From Phragmitibacter flavus (lineage in GTDB: Bacteria; Verrucomicrobiota; Verrucomicrobiia; Verrucomicrobiales; Verrucomicrobiaceae): a stretch of 64,000 bases of DNA. Position 1 is the first letter of the stretch, and every line of letters begins with the position of its first letter. Below, piece by piece: positions 46,435-57,235 of this stretch. Below the pieces are notes generated by a model. That model was not told the DNA's origin. It did no database searches and saw nothing but the letters and a program-made list of their open reading frames with translations. The translations under genes were made by a program, and so were the position numbers. The stretch covers positions 62,001-126,000 of the forward strand of contig NZ_VAUV01000007.1 of the NCBI RefSeq assembly GCF_005780165.1. The letters are read 5' to 3'.

Positions 46435-49400
46435 CTACACTCTGGAGAGTTGTCGGCGGAGGGCGGCGTGGACGGTGATGATGACGCCGATGAGGGTGAG
46501 GATCATGATGACGAAATTCAGCCACAGGGTGTTGATTTTGATCTCCTGCCACCAGGGTTTCTTTTCTTTCACACCTGTGAAGCTTTGCACGGCTTCAAGG
46601 GTGTTGGGCTGAGGGAGGGGTTTTTCTTTTTCCTGAATGAGGCTGAAGGTTTTTATGGTGCCGAAGAAGACGTTGGGGGTGGACTCTCGACGGTAGTCTT
46701 CGCGTTCCATTTCGGCTTTGGTGACGAGGTCAAGAACCTTGCGGTTGACATAAATTTCCTCGGCGCTGACGCTGTTCCTGCTGCTGTGATCGGCGGCGAT
46801 TTCGGGATCGAGTTTGCCGGTGGACAGGACTTCGTTGATAATGTTGCCAAGGCGGCTGCTGACAGCTTGTGGATCGCGGTCCTGGAGGCCGGAGACAACG
46901 GCGAGGGCTTGTTTGGTGACGTCGAGTTCTTCGCGCTGGGCTTCGGTCATTTCCACGTCTTCGGGGAGGTTGATGAGGGTCTGAATGCGTTCTTCGAGTT
47001 TGCTCTGGGCACTGCTAAGGGGGTTGAGTTTGGCCTGGGCGATGATGGCGCTTTCATAGGACCAGCGAAGCGGCATGATCTGGCAGATGAGGGGGACTTT
47101 CAATTTGCTGGCTTCGACGGGATCGCCGCCCTGTTTCTCGATCCATTGACGGATGGAGTAGACGAAGTCGAGGTTGCGGTTCATTTCCTCGTATTTGATG
47201 AGGGCGCCGCCGAGGATGATCTGCGGGATGAGGAGAAGCGGGATGATGTTGAGGGCGGTGCGGATGTCGTGGACCAGCGTGGAGACGAGCAGGCCAAGAC
47301 AGACCCCGGTCAAAGAGGTGAGGAACATCCAGAAGAGGTGGATGGTGAACATCTCGCGCAGTTCCAGGACGGCGTTGCCGATGAGCAGATAAATGACGCA
47401 CTGGATGAGGGAGAAGGTGGAGAGGGAGAGGATTTTGCCGATGATGTAGTAGCTGATGCGCAGATTGTGATTGCGCTCGCGGCTGAGCATGGGTCGGTCG
47501 CGGATGATTTCGTCGGCGCTGTTGGTGAGGCCGAGGAACATGGCGACAACCAAGGTGAGGAAGAGGTAGGTGGGGATGTGGAAGGCGCTGGCGAAGGTGT
47601 AGGTGGAGTCGTCTTCGGAATAGCGAAGCACCATCGAGATGAGCAGCGCGAGGGTGGGGGCTTCGAGAAGGGTGGTGAGGAGGTTGGCGCGGTTGCGGAG
47701 TTTGCTGAGGAACGCACGTTTGACCATGGTGGCGAAGAGGATGGTCTCTTCGCGGAAGGTGTGCTGGGGGGGGATGGGGAGCTTGCGTTGGGTATGGGCG
47801 AGCGAGTCGAGAAGGGTGGCGTCGCGGTTGGGGCTGGGGGCTTCAACGGTTTTGGGGGCCATGCTGTGCATGACGGAATGGGTCTGGAAGCGGTCGCGCC
47901 AGAAGTTGGGGGGGAATCGGCGTGCGGCGACCATGTGTCCATCGCCGGTTTGTTCGTGGATGACGTCACCGCTGATGTCGCGAAGAGGGGTTTCAAGCAC
48001 GTCGAATACCAGGTCGGGCGTGACGCTGTCGGGCATGGGCTGTGCCTGGGGTTCCTCGATCTGGCCGGTTTCTTCGTGGAGGGCCTGCCAGAAGTATTCG
48101 AGCATGCCGCGCGGGGTGCCGAAGAAGGCCATTTTGCCGCCTTTGTCGAGGAGCAGGGCCTTGTCGAATTTTTGCAGGAGTTTGGTGCTGGGCTGGTGGA
48201 TCGACGCGAAAACGATCTTGTTTTTGGCGAGGTTGCGGATGAGGTCGAGGACGTGTTCGGAGTCTTTGGAGGAAAGGCCGGAGGTGGGTTCGTCGAAGAG
48301 GTAGACGTCGGCGATGCCGATCATGTCGAGACCGGCGTTGAGGCGTTTGCGTTCGCCACCTGAGAGGAATTTTTGCTGCGGAGTGCCGGCCAGGCGGTTG
48401 CGGAGTTCGTTGAGGCCGAGTTCGATGAGTTTGGCGTCGACGCGTTTGCGGCGTTCCTCACGCGGAAGGTGGGGGCAGCGGACGGCGACGGAGAAGTCGA
48501 GGTTTTCTTTGACCTTGAGGAGGGTGTCGTAGGCGTCCTCCTGGGGGATGTAGGCGATGTAGGGACAGAGGTTGTCGAGGTTTTCGTAAAGCGGGTGGCT
48601 GTTGAGCAGAATGTCTCCGCTGCGGGGTTTGAGCTGGCCGCCGAGGGTGCGAAGGAGGGTGGATTTGCCGCAACCGGAGGGGCCCATGACGCAGATCATT
48701 TCACCGCGACGGGCGAGCAGGCTGATGCCGTCGAGGGCGGTGTCCTGTCGGTCGTAACGATGGCCGACTTCGCGGAGTTCAAGTTGGCGGACGACGTTGC
48801 GTTCCTCTTCGATGATGCGGTCGGCAAAGTGGCAGCGGAGGTATTGGCCTTCGCCGAGAATGATGGTGTCGCCGTCGTGGAGGAGGGCGCGTTCGCGAAT
48901 GGTGTGGTTGCCGACGTAGATGGGCCGGTCGGTGCGGAGGATCTCGAGTTCTCCGGTTTTGTCCTCGTAATGGATGACGATTTTGAGGAGGATCTCACCT
49001 TCGCCGTTTTGGGTGAGGAGGATGTCGCCTTCGTCGAGGAGGTCGGGGTTGTTGGAGACGAGGTAGGTGTTGCGGGAGCCTTCAAGGCGGAATTGTTCTC
49101 CGAATTCACGGGCGCGGCGGCGCAGTTCGTGGAGGGAGATTTCGATGTCGCCCTGGGCGATGATTTTGTCCTCGATGGAGGCTTCAATGGAGGTGCCTTC
49201 TTTGAGGGCGAGGCCGTTGATTTTGGCGTCGGTATCGCGCAGGGCCTCGATGAGGACGGTAAGGCCGAAGGAGATGCGCAGGTTGGTGCCGCGGCTGCGG
49301 GTCTGGGTGATTTCGGCGGAGCCTTCTTCGGTAAGGGTCAGGTAGAGCTGGGTGCCGGTGAGGTTTTTCTTGGCGTTGAAATAGGAGATAAGGTCGGCGT

Positions 49401-50181
49401 AGTCGAGGGAGATGTCTTCGAGGACGAGGCGTTCGCTGGTGTAGAGTCGGGAAAAGTCGCCGGGACGCAGGATACGGGAGCGGACGAGGATGTTGACGGA
49501 GCCGGTGTTTTTGAGGAGGAGGAGGTTTTGGAAACGGAAGGCGGTGACGTTGCAGCCGGGACTTAGGGAGCGGAGGAGGACGTCGCTGGGCTGCTGCGAG
49601 GCGATGCGAAGGGTTTCAAGAGGCTGGCCGCTTTTGGTGCGGAAGTCGGTTTCGTCGGAGGGTTTGTCTTCGGCGTTGAGCTGGTAAACGATGTCAATGG
49701 CCTGGGCAGCGATGCCCAGGTTGGTCATGAAAAGGTAGAATTCGACAAGCTGCTGGCGGGAGTTTTCGGAACGGGAGATGAGCAGGTAGAGCTGAACGCC
49801 GAGGAGGATTTTTTGTTCAACGGATAGGCTGCGGGACAGTTCGCGAGCGCGTGCGGAGAGATCCTGGGGTTTTTGGAGGGCTTCGAAGTAGATGCGGCGC
49901 AGTTCGGAGTAGATGGCCTCCGGGTAGTCGTAGCGCATGAAGCCGAGGGAGGAGTCGATCTCTTCCTCCATGATTTCTCCGTCAATCATGGAGAATCCGG
50001 CGAACACTTCCATGAGCACGGGAAGCATGGAGCTGTTGACGGTTTCGGGGGAGAGTCCGCGCAGTCGGCGCAGGGCGCGTCGCCACCAGGGCTGGCGGGC
50101 GCCGAGGACGCTGGCCATGGCCTTGCTCGCCGCGCGGGTGGGGCGCTGGGTGGGTGGCGTTGGCTCGGTGATATGACTCAT
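46435..50181 (-). CDS. TerB-like/FHA-like/ABCG-type ABC transporter fusion
   Basis: A 1248-residue polypeptide. Residues about 50-165 resemble a TerB-type helical domain (LMEVFAGFSMIDGEIMEEEIDSSLG). A middle part (about 195-455) ends in an FHA-like segment, IYVGNHTIRERALLHDGDTIILGEGQYLRC. The ABC ATPase (about 460-700) has Walker A at 500-507 (GPSGCGKS), Q loop IPQED, signature LSGGERKRL (606-614) and Walker B VYLFDEPTSGL (626-636). An ABC2 (ABCG) membrane domain follows from about 815, with helices near 840-870, 915-940, 945-985 and a last helix near 1217-1240. White/ABCG-type transporters move lipids or drugs; the cargo is unknown. Divergent from the kinase gene. Confidence 0.82.
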   Translation of the reverse strand: MSHITEPTPPTQRPTRAASKAMASVLGARQPWWRRALRRLRGLSPETVNSSMLPVLMEVFAGFSMIDGEIMEEEIDSSLGFMRYDYPEAIYSELRRIYFEALQKPQDLSARARELSRSLSVEQKILLGVQLYLLISRSENSRQQLVEFYLFMTNLGIAAQAIDIVYQLNAEDKPSDETDFRTKSGQPLETLRIASQQPSDVLLRSLSPGCNVTAFRFQNLLLLKNTGSVNILVRSRILRPGDFSRLYTSERLVLEDISLDYADLISYFNAKKNLTGTQLYLTLTEEGSAEITQTRSRGTNLRISFGLTVLIEALRDTDAKINGLALKEGTSIEASIEDKIIAQGDIEISLHELRRRAREFGEQFRLEGSRNTYLVSNNPDLLDEGDILLTQNGEGEILLKIVIHYEDKTGELEILRTDRPIYVGNHTIRERALLHDGDTIILGEGQYLRCHFADRIIEEERNVVRQLELREVGHRYDRQDTALDGISLLARRGEMICVMGPSGCGKSTLLRTLGGQLKPRSGDILLNSHPLYENLDNLCPYIAYIPQEDAYDTLLKVKENLDFSVAVRCPHLPREERRKRVDAKLIELGLNELRNRLAGTPQQKFLSGGERKRLNAGLDMIGIADVYLFDEPTSGLSSKDSEHVLDLIRNLAKNKIVFASIHQPSTKLLQKFDKALLLDKGGKMAFFGTPRGMLEYFWQALHEETGQIEEPQAQPMPDSVTPDLVFDVLETPLRDISGDVIHEQTGDGHMVAARRFPPNFWRDRFQTHSVMHSMAPKTVEAPSPNRDATLLDSLAHTQRKLPIPPQHTFREETILFATMVKRAFLSKLRNRANLLTTLLEAPTLALLISMVLRYSEDDSTYTFASAFHIPTYLFLTLVVAMFLGLTNSADEIIRDRPMLSRERNHNLRISYYIIGKILSLSTFSLIQCVIYLLIGNAVLELREMFTIHLFWMFLTSLTGVCLGLLVSTLVHDIRTALNIIPLLLIPQIILGGALIKYEEMNRNLDFVYSIRQWIEKQGGDPVEASKLKVPLICQIMPLRWSYESAIIAQAKLNPLSSAQSKLEERIQTLINLPEDVEMTEAQREELDVTKQALAVVSGLQDRDPQAVSSRLGNIINEVLSTGKLDPEIAADHSSRNSVSAEEIYVNRKVLDLVTKAEMEREDYRRESTPNVFFGTIKTFSLIQEKEKPLPQPNTLEAVQSFTGVKEKKPWWQEIKINTLWLNFVIMILTLIGVIITVHAALRRQLSRV

Positions 50182-50717
50182 GGGCGACTTGTAAGAGTAG
50201 GCGTTAGGCGTGCTGGCACAAGGCGCAAATTGGCGGATGTGAAGGGTTGACTGGGGGTGTGGAGGAACGGGTGGATCAGGCCACGGGGACCTGGTTGCTT
50301 GGCAGCATGGCGATGGCGTTGTCGCGGATTTCGACGCCGAGTTTTCGGACGCACTCCGGCAGTCAAGGGCGAGACGAGGAGGGGATGCGGGGGGAATCGA
50401 ATTTCCGTGCAGGATCTGAACCCCACATCAAGAAGTTTAGACGGCCGTTTCGACGCAGCAATCGGCTGGAGGTGGAAGTGTTGCTGTAAGACAATGCCTT
50501 ATCGTTGAGGGGATGTGCATTTTTGTGTCTACTTGGCACGAAACTTGTGCTCGATTGAACAAGTGACATGCTAAACTTTGGGTCGCGGGGCGATCGATGC
50601 TTTGACATTTCTTTTCTTGATCGGTGCTATTTGTGTCGAAAAATTCGCCGAGAAGATAAGAAATAAGTGCCGTTAATATGGGTAACAAGGCATGTGACAA
50701 GTTAACTAATTCTTAAG
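50182..50717. other. Divergent intergenic region, no gene seen
   Basis: A 536-base gap between the divergent ABC fusion and kinase genes. The left part is GC-rich, the right part (about 50490-50717) is AT-richer and should hold the kinase promoter. A 6-base inverted repeat ACTTGT (50543-50548) / ACAAGT (50559-50564) is present. Short open frames here lack family similarity. A T-loop-like TTCGATTCC on the minus strand near 50395-50403 does not extend to a tRNA. Confidence 0.4.
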
Positions 50718-53700
50718 ATGAATGATCTACCCATTGACGGTGATTCGGGGGACGTAGAAGCTGACTTTCAGCTGAAGAGACCGCAATCGGGTTCGCGACC
50801 GTCGGTGTATTGGGAGCCACCAACATTGGGCGAATTGCAGGAGATGTTGCCGTCGTATGAGTTTTTGGATCTTTTGGGACGTGGAGGTATGGGGGCGGTG
50901 TTCCGGGCGAGGCAGCTTTCTTTGGACCGATTGGTGGCGATCAAGGTGTTACCCGGGGATGTTTTCGATGATGAGGATGCGACGTTTGTGCAGCGTTTTC
51001 AAAACGAAGCGCGGACGATGGGGCGGATGAATCATCCTGGCATCGTCAACGTGTTTGACTTCGGAGAGGCGGTGGGAACGGGGTCCGGGCAGCGGCTGTT
51101 GTATTTTGTGATGGAGTATGTGGAGGGGACGGACGTGTCGAAGATGGTGTTGGATCAGGGGCGTCTGGCACCGGCGCATGCGCTGGCCATTGCGGCGCAT
51201 GTGTGTGATGCCCTGACCTATGCCCATGGTCATGGGGTAATCCATCGCGACATCAAGCCGGCGAACGTGCTGATCAATCGCGAGGGGCAGGTGAAGGTGG
51301 CGGATTTTGGTTTGGCCAAGGGTGCGGAAACTGAGGAAAAGTTGGGCATGACGCGGCAGGACGTGGCGCTCGGGACGCCGGATTATGTGGCGCCGGAAGC
51401 ACTGGTGGTGGGAATGGAGTCGGATCATCGCGGGGATCTTTATGCGGTGGGGGTGATGCTTTACAACATGCTGACCGGAGAAATTCCGCGTGGGATGTTT
51501 CAGTTGCCGAGCGACAAGGTGGGGTCGGATTCACGTTTTGATAAGATCATTGTGAAGGCGATGCAGGCGGATCGGGAATTGCGATATCAAAGTGCGGGCG
51601 AGATTCGTCGAGCGCTGGATGAGATTCTGACGACACCGATGGTAAAACTCGAGGCGGACGATGACGACATTCCGAGAGCAGTGTTGGCGGATTCTCGACC
51701 GATGGGTCAGCGTCCGGGGCCGGGCGGGGGTGTGGGGCGGCATTCCGGGCCGGTGAAAGTGCAGGGCCAAGCGCATGCGCATGGCCAGCAGGTTTTGCCC
51801 CAGCGGAGGACGGCTCCGGTTCAAGTGATGAAGCACGAGGAACCCACAAAGCCGGGGTGGTTGATTCCTGCGTTGGTGATGGTGCCGGTGTTGGCGGTGA
51901 GTGGGTGGTTTTTGATGAAGCCTGCGGTGAAGGTGGAATCGCGCGTCGGTGGGCCTGAACCGGTGCTGGTCGTTGAAAAGGCTCCTGTGGAAGAGGGGCT
52001 TTATCCTCGAGGCAAATGGGTGGGAGTGTTTACGAAGGCGGCGGATGTCGCGAGATTCACGCAGGGGGATAGTCCTGCCATGCGGTTTGATCCTGACGGG
52101 GGGATGAGGTTTGCCAAGTATGTGTCGTTGGCGGTGCCTGAGGCCAGTGGCAAGGATTGGGGGATTCGCGCCAGGTTTCGGATGATGAAGGATCGGGATG
52201 TGGAGGTGAAGCTGCGCAACAGCGCGAATCATTTTTATGGAGTGAGGATCAAGAAAGGGATGGCATCGTTGGTGTATCATCGGCGGCATGATGACAAGGC
52301 GATGGCGGGAATGAGTTTTCCGGAGCCGATCAAGCTGGATTTTTTGCGTGAGAATGAGGAGTTCGACGTGGAGTTTTTTGCCGTTGGAAAACGGTTGGTG
52401 GCGAGGGTGGCAAATCGATATTTGGGCAGGGCGGTGGATGATAAAATTGAGCAGGGCGAACTGAGCATTTATGGGTGCATGAACGTGCGGAACATTCAGG
52501 TCATGAGGCTTGATGGGATGGAGGAAGGGGAGGCGCTGAGGCTGGCGCGGGTGGACCGGATTGGGGTGGATGTGAGTCCGGATGCGGTTCCCATTCGTCG
52601 TCCATCGGCACCACCGGCATCGAAACCAATGCTGGCTGAAAGCACAGGCGGGGTGAAAGTGTTTCCGCCAGGCGAGTGGGTGCGGTTGTTTGAAAAATGG
52701 GAGCAGCTGCCGACCAAGTTGCGGCAGGATGGAGAGTCGAAAATGGAGGCAGATGGATGGCTCACGACAAAGTATGATTTTCATTTGAATGACTTCAAAG
52801 TGAGGAATGGCGGGATACGCGCCACCTTCCGTAAGGTGGATGGTTTGCCTTCGCCAATGTTGCGGATTCGCATGAACAACGATCCGACAGGCGGAGGTTA
52901 TGAGTATGCGATCGCCGGTCGCCGCAAGGTTCGCGTGATCCAGAGAGGATCGGGGGCTTTTGTAACGGACATCGCGGGGGAGACGGCTCCCAACGCGGCT
53001 TCAGTGGTCGAGAATGGTGGGGAGTTTAACCTGGAACTGTTTGCCGTCGGTTCACGTCTGTGGGGTCGGCATAACGGCGAGGTGGTAAGTGTGGCGGATC
53101 ATGACCGCTGGAGTGAAGGCTTCATGGCGTTGTTTCCGAAGAACCAGCCGGTGCGTGGCATTGAGGTGATCAATCTGGATGGATTGTCGGAGGCGGAGGC
53201 GCTGGCGAAAGTGGGGCTTGATGAGAAGGCGGCGGCGGATACTGGCGGAAAAATGCTGGCGGCGGGGAAAACCCAAGAGGGAGATCTGCGCGGGCTGCCG
53301 CCCGAGTTTGCCGAGTTGCAGAAGCGCATGGAGGGGTTGATGACGGAGCGTGTGACCGGTCCGTATGAGCAGGCGTTGAAGAAGTTGAATGCGGGTTACC
53401 TGGTGGCTCTGGGACGGGAGGACACCAATGCCCGGCAGGCGGGCAATCTGGATGAAGTGTTGGTTTTTCAACAGGCCGCAGCGCTGGTGAAGTCAGATGC
53501 CCTTGCGCTGGTCCCGGCGGAGGATGGAGCGGGGGTGCCGGAGGTGCTCAAACGACTACGCAGCACGTGGCGGGGGACCTATGCGGGTATTGTCCAGACA
53601 CGTGAGGGGGCGGCGAAGGGATTACAGTCCCAATTTGATGCAGCGCTGGTGAAGCTGGAGGCTACCTTGACGCAGCAGGATCGGGTGCAGGACGCTTTAG

Positions 53701-54947
53701 CGGTTCGCGGTTGGCGGGAGGGGATGATGAAGCCGGGACAGGCGGGGACGATGGCAACGGCGGCTTTGGAGCAGGTGAGTTTGGAAACGAAACCGGTGCC
53801 GGCATCGCCTGCTCCATCTCCAATTCCAACTCCAACTCCAGCTAAAGAGGTTCCCAAGGTTGCGGAGGCTAAAACGCGAGACACGGAAGTTGCAGCGGGA
53901 CCGGGAGATGCAAAAGCGGCGGCGTTGATGGTTTTCAGCAAGGAAGGCACGGTGGAGATTCAAGTGGGAAGGGAGGTTCGCACCGCGAAGGCGGAGTCGG
54001 ACCTGCCCGAGCGGGGATTTGAATTGGTGGGTGTCCGCATGGTAGGGGCGGCGGCGAATCGTCGTCCCATTTCCAAAGAGGAGATGCAAACTTTGGGTGG
54101 GTTGCGGGAATTGAAGGTGTTGCGGATGGAGTATATGAATGTGGAGGATGAGGCCTTGCGGGTTTTGGCCAGCCTTTCGGCCTTGCGTGAGCTGGTGATG
54201 AGGGAGAATCAGTCGATGACAGATGAAGGGCTGGCCATTTTGGGGACACTGAAGGATTTGGAGCGGCTCAACCTTGAGGGGTCGCGGCAAGTGACCAGTG
54301 CAGGGATTGGTCATTTGCGAGGACTAAAGAACCTGAGGGATTTGCACCTGGCGCATTGTCCGAAGCTGGATGTCGCGATGCTGCCTCATCTCGCTGACAT
54401 GAAATCGCTGACCTTGCTGTCGCTGCATGCCTGCCTTGCGATTGCGGGCGAGGATCTGGAGAGGGCGATTTCATTGCCGTCCTTGAGGTCAACCTCTTTC
54501 AGCGCGTCCCAAGTGGAAACTCCCATCGATCTGAAGGCCGCCAAATCACTGATGACCTGCCGGTTTTATGGGAACAATCCGAATGATTTAATGACCGAGG
54601 TCGAGATGATCACTCTCACTTCTTCCCCCAGTGTGAATCATCTTTTGCTGGATGGCAGGATGCTGAACGAGGGTCATTTGGTCAGGCTGGGCGAAATGCC
54701 GGGGTTGACGAGCGTCATGTTTCAGAATGTGGCGCTGCCCGGGAGTGGACTGACTTCCATCAAGGGAGGAAGAATTGAGCGGGTGGGGCTGCGTGGGATG
54801 AGATTTACGGATGGAATGCTGGCGGAGATGGCGCAGATAAAATCTCTCAAGGTGATCGAAATCTTTCCGGGCACCCAGGTAACGGCCGAGGGGTTGGCGA
54901 AATTCTCCAAGCTGCGGGCCGATGTAAGAATCGATCATCGGAGCTAG
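50718..54947 (+). CDS. Giant Ser/Thr protein kinase with membrane helix and C-terminal leucine-rich repeats
   Basis: A 1409-residue kinase. The N-terminal catalytic domain (about 48-305) has the glycine loop GRGGMGAVFRA, VAIK with Lys76, HRDIKPAN with Asp177, DFG at 196-198 and APE, all intact and typical of Hanks-type PknB kinases. A Gly/Gln/Pro-rich juxtamembrane stretch and one helix (about 381-399) follow. Outside the membrane come two similar beta-rich units (GKWVGVFTKA... and GEWVRLFEKW...), each ending in a GMEEGEALRLARV or GLSEAEALAKVG type phrase. After a coiled, Pro-rich part, leucine-rich repeats run from about 1120 to 1300 (LRELKVLRMEYMNVEDEAL and similar). Ligand unknown. Confidence 0.88.
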   Translation: MNDLPIDGDSGDVEADFQLKRPQSGSRPSVYWEPPTLGELQEMLPSYEFLDLLGRGGMGAVFRARQLSLDRLVAIKVLPGDVFDDEDATFVQRFQNEARTMGRMNHPGIVNVFDFGEAVGTGSGQRLLYFVMEYVEGTDVSKMVLDQGRLAPAHALAIAAHVCDALTYAHGHGVIHRDIKPANVLINREGQVKVADFGLAKGAETEEKLGMTRQDVALGTPDYVAPEALVVGMESDHRGDLYAVGVMLYNMLTGEIPRGMFQLPSDKVGSDSRFDKIIVKAMQADRELRYQSAGEIRRALDEILTTPMVKLEADDDDIPRAVLADSRPMGQRPGPGGGVGRHSGPVKVQGQAHAHGQQVLPQRRTAPVQVMKHEEPTKPGWLIPALVMVPVLAVSGWFLMKPAVKVESRVGGPEPVLVVEKAPVEEGLYPRGKWVGVFTKAADVARFTQGDSPAMRFDPDGGMRFAKYVSLAVPEASGKDWGIRARFRMMKDRDVEVKLRNSANHFYGVRIKKGMASLVYHRRHDDKAMAGMSFPEPIKLDFLRENEEFDVEFFAVGKRLVARVANRYLGRAVDDKIEQGELSIYGCMNVRNIQVMRLDGMEEGEALRLARVDRIGVDVSPDAVPIRRPSAPPASKPMLAESTGGVKVFPPGEWVRLFEKWEQLPTKLRQDGESKMEADGWLTTKYDFHLNDFKVRNGGIRATFRKVDGLPSPMLRIRMNNDPTGGGYEYAIAGRRKVRVIQRGSGAFVTDIAGETAPNAASVVENGGEFNLELFAVGSRLWGRHNGEVVSVADHDRWSEGFMALFPKNQPVRGIEVINLDGLSEAEALAKVGLDEKAAADTGGKMLAAGKTQEGDLRGLPPEFAELQKRMEGLMTERVTGPYEQALKKLNAGYLVALGREDTNARQAGNLDEVLVFQQAAALVKSDALALVPAEDGAGVPEVLKRLRSTWRGTYAGIVQTREGAAKGLQSQFDAALVKLEATLTQQDRVQDALAVRGWREGMMKPGQAGTMATAALEQVSLETKPVPASPAPSPIPTPTPAKEVPKVAEAKTRDTEVAAGPGDAKAAALMVFSKEGTVEIQVGREVRTAKAESDLPERGFELVGVRMVGAAANRRPISKEEMQTLGGLRELKVLRMEYMNVEDEALRVLASLSALRELVMRENQSMTDEGLAILGTLKDLERLNLEGSRQVTSAGIGHLRGLKNLRDLHLAHCPKLDVAMLPHLADMKSLTLLSLHACLAIAGEDLERAISLPSLRSTSFSASQVETPIDLKAAKSLMTCRFYGNNPNDLMTEVEMITLTSSPSVNHLLLDGRMLNEGHLVRLGEMPGLTSVMFQNVALPGSGLTSIKGGRIERVGLRGMRFTDGMLAEMAQIKSLKVIEIFPGTQVTAEGLAKFSKLRADVRIDHRS

Positions 54948-55096
54948 CCAGGGCGTTGTCAGATGGAAGGAGATTTGGGGGCTTTAGAGTGGCACAACTC
55001 GCAAGTCGGGCGATTGAACGTGAAAAAACTGTGTTTGGTGGAGATCAGTGCACGTATTCAAACTTGAACGGAAAAGTAGCCTTTGGTGTCTTTTCT

Positions 55097-55124
55097 TTGC
55101 CACATCCTGCTTAGGGTGTATGCT
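55097..55124 (+). promoter_or_regulatory. Candidate sigma-70 promoter of ftsH
   Basis: TTGCCA (55097-55102) and TATGCT (55119-55124) are separated by 16 bases, 34 bases before the chosen ftsH ATG. Each hexamer differs from the consensus at two positions. No other support is available. Confidence 0.4.
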
Positions 55125-55157
55125 GCCCGGTATTTTCTCTTTTCGCCCCTAATCTCC

Positions 55158-57212
55158 ATGCTTGACGAAGACCCTAACGCCCAACGTAACAATCGCCGCG
55201 CTCCAGAACCTCAGTTTAACTGGAAAGGTGTCGTGTTGCTTGGTGCCTCCGCCCTAATCATTGCCTGGGCATTTTTCCTGAATCAAGGTGGTGGGATGAG
55301 CGATCCGCCGATTGACTACATGAAGTTCAAGGAGTTGGTGGTGCAGAATAAGGTGCTGTCTTCGACGAAGAACCCGCTTTATCTGGTGGAGAATCCATCC
55401 AAGCGTGAGCAATACATTCAGGGTTCTTATGACAACGGCGCAAAGGCCGATGGGAAGCCTGACATTCGTGAATTCACCACGCCGGTGAACATCGCCTATC
55501 AAAAGGAGGAGATTGCGGAATTGCTGAAGGACAAAAAGGATCCAGACGGCAACGCGCTGACCTTGACCCCGAGATATTTCTCTGATCCAACGGGCATGAT
55601 TTTCATGACCTTGCTGCCGATTTTGATCTTGGTGGGCTTGTTTTTGTTGATTCGGCAGCAGATGAAAATGGCCGGCCGGGGAGCGATGAGCTTTGGCAAG
55701 AGCCGTGCGAAAATGCTTAATCAGGATCGCAACAAGATCACGTTCAAGGACGTGGCTGGGTGCGATGAGGCCAAGGAAGAGGTTTGGGAGCTGGTGGAGT
55801 TCTTGAAGGACCCGAAAAAGTTCCAGCGTCTCGGTGGTAAGATTCCAAAAGGCATTTTGATGGTGGGTTCCCCAGGAACGGGCAAAACCTTGCTGGCCAA
55901 AGCGATCGCGGGTGAGGCCGATGTGCCGTTCTTTAGCATCAGCGGTTCGGATTTTGTGGAGATGTTTGTGGGCGTTGGGGCGAGCCGTGTGCGCGACATG
56001 TTTGAGCAGGGCAAAAAGAATGCGCCTTGCTTGATCTTCATTGATGAGATCGATGCGGTGGGTCGTCATCGTGGTCACGGCATGGGCGGTGGTCATGACG
56101 AACGTGAACAGACGCTCAATGCGATGCTGGTGGAGATGGATGGTTTTGATACTCAAGAAGGGGTCATCATCATTGCCGCCACCAACCGTCCTGACGTGTT
56201 GGACCCTGCGTTGCTTCGTCCCGGTCGTTTTGACCGTCAGGTGACCGTGAGCCTTCCCGATGTGAAAGGTCGCGAGGAAATTTTGAGGGTGCATGCGAAG
56301 CGCGTGAAAATGAGCGAGGCGGCCGATTTGAACAAGATTGCCCGTGGCACTCCCGGTTTCTCGGGTGCGGAACTGGCCAACATCATCAACGAAGCCGCGT
56401 TGCTTGCTGCCCGCCGTAACTTGAAGGCGATCGGAACGCCGGAACTTGAAGAAGCGCGCGACAAGGTGCGCTGGGGTCGTGAACGTCGCAGTCTGGCCCT
56501 GAGCGAGAAAGAAAAGGAGAACACGGCTTACCATGAGGCGGGTCACGCGATCTTGATCGAAGTGCTCGAACATACCGATCCTTTGCACAAGGTGACCATC
56601 ATTCCTCGTGGTCCATCGTTGGGCTCCACCATGTGGTTGCCTGAGGAAGACAAGTTTACGCATCGCAAAAGCGAATTGTTGGATGACCTGGTGGTGGCCA
56701 TGGGTGGTCGTGTGGCTGAAGAGATTCAGTTCGGCGACGTGACCAATGGTGCCATGGGCGACATTCGTCAGGCGACCAACATTGCCCGCAGCATGGTTTG
56801 TGCCTGGGGCATGAGCGACAAGCTGGGAATGGTTGAGTATGGCGAGGGCGAAAGCGCGGTGTTTTTAGCCCGTGATCTGGGGCGTTCCCGCAACTACAGC
56901 GGAGCTACGGCACAGAAGATTGATGAAGAGGTGAAACTCTTCATTGATGAGGCCTACAACAAGGCGCGTGCGTTGCTGCTACAGCACAAGGACAAGTTGG
57001 ATGCGATTGCGCATGCGCTGCTTGAGTATGAGACCTTGGATGGCAGCCATATTCGTGAAATCATGGAGACCGGACGAATTCAGAACCCACCGCAGTCGCC
57101 CAAACCGCCAACGCCTCCTCCGGTGCAAAATGCTCCGGCTGAGCGTCCGGTCAATTCGCAGGAGGATGATGATGGTGGCCTTCCTGGTGGAGTGATTGGA
57201 GTGCCTGCCTAA
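55158..57212 (+). CDS. ftsH: ATP-dependent zinc metalloprotease FtsH
   Basis: A 684-residue membrane AAA+ protease that degrades membrane and short-lived proteins. After two membrane helices (about 22-41 and 148-165) flanking an extracytoplasmic part come the AAA+ motifs: Walker A GSPGTGKT (237-244), Walker B LIFIDEID, second region of homology [18 protein letters not shown], and the zinc motif HEAGH with His459, Glu460 and His463; the third metal residue lies in the later [13 protein letters not shown] region. The tail is Pro-rich. The ATG at 55158 (MLDEDPN) is preferred to 55083 because FtsH normally begins with a short cytoplasmic segment. The gene ends with a strong terminator. No ftsH-linked tilS or hpt gene is seen. 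Confidence 0.96.
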   Translation: MLDEDPNAQRNNRRAPEPQFNWKGVVLLGASALIIAWAFFLNQGGGMSDPPIDYMKFKELVVQNKVLSSTKNPLYLVENPSKREQYIQGSYDNGAKADGKPDIREFTTPVNIAYQKEEIAELLKDKKDPDGNALTLTPRYFSDPTGMIFMTLLPILILVGLFLLIRQQMKMAGRGAMSFGKSRAKMLNQDRNKITFKDVAGCDEAKEEVWELVEFLKDPKKFQRLGGKIPKGILMVGSPGTGKTLLAKAIAGEADVPFFSISGSDFVEMFVGVGASRVRDMFEQGKKNAPCLIFIDEIDAVGRHRGHGMGGGHDEREQTLNAMLVEMDGFDTQEGVIIIAATNRPDVLDPALLRPGRFDRQVTVSLPDVKGREEILRVHAKRVKMSEAADLNKIARGTPGFSGAELANIINEAALLAARRNLKAIGTPELEEARDKVRWGRERRSLALSEKEKENTAYHEAGHAILIEVLEHTDPLHKVTIIPRGPSLGSTMWLPEEDKFTHRKSELLDDLVVAMGGRVAEEIQFGDVTNGAMGDIRQATNIARSMVCAWGMSDKLGMVEYGEGESAVFLARDLGRSRNYSGATAQKIDEEVKLFIDEAYNKARALLLQHKDKLDAIAHALLEYETLDGSHIREIMETGRIQNPPQSPKPPTPPPVQNAPAERPVNSQEDDDGGLPGGVIGVPA

Positions 57213-57235
57213 GGATTGCAATTGACCTTTGATGG

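Noticed and set aside
50381-50440. Possible tRNA remnant on the minus strand (T-loop-like TTCGATTCC)
   Set aside because: The flanking bases do not form a five-base T stem, and no acceptor, D or anticodon arm could be found.
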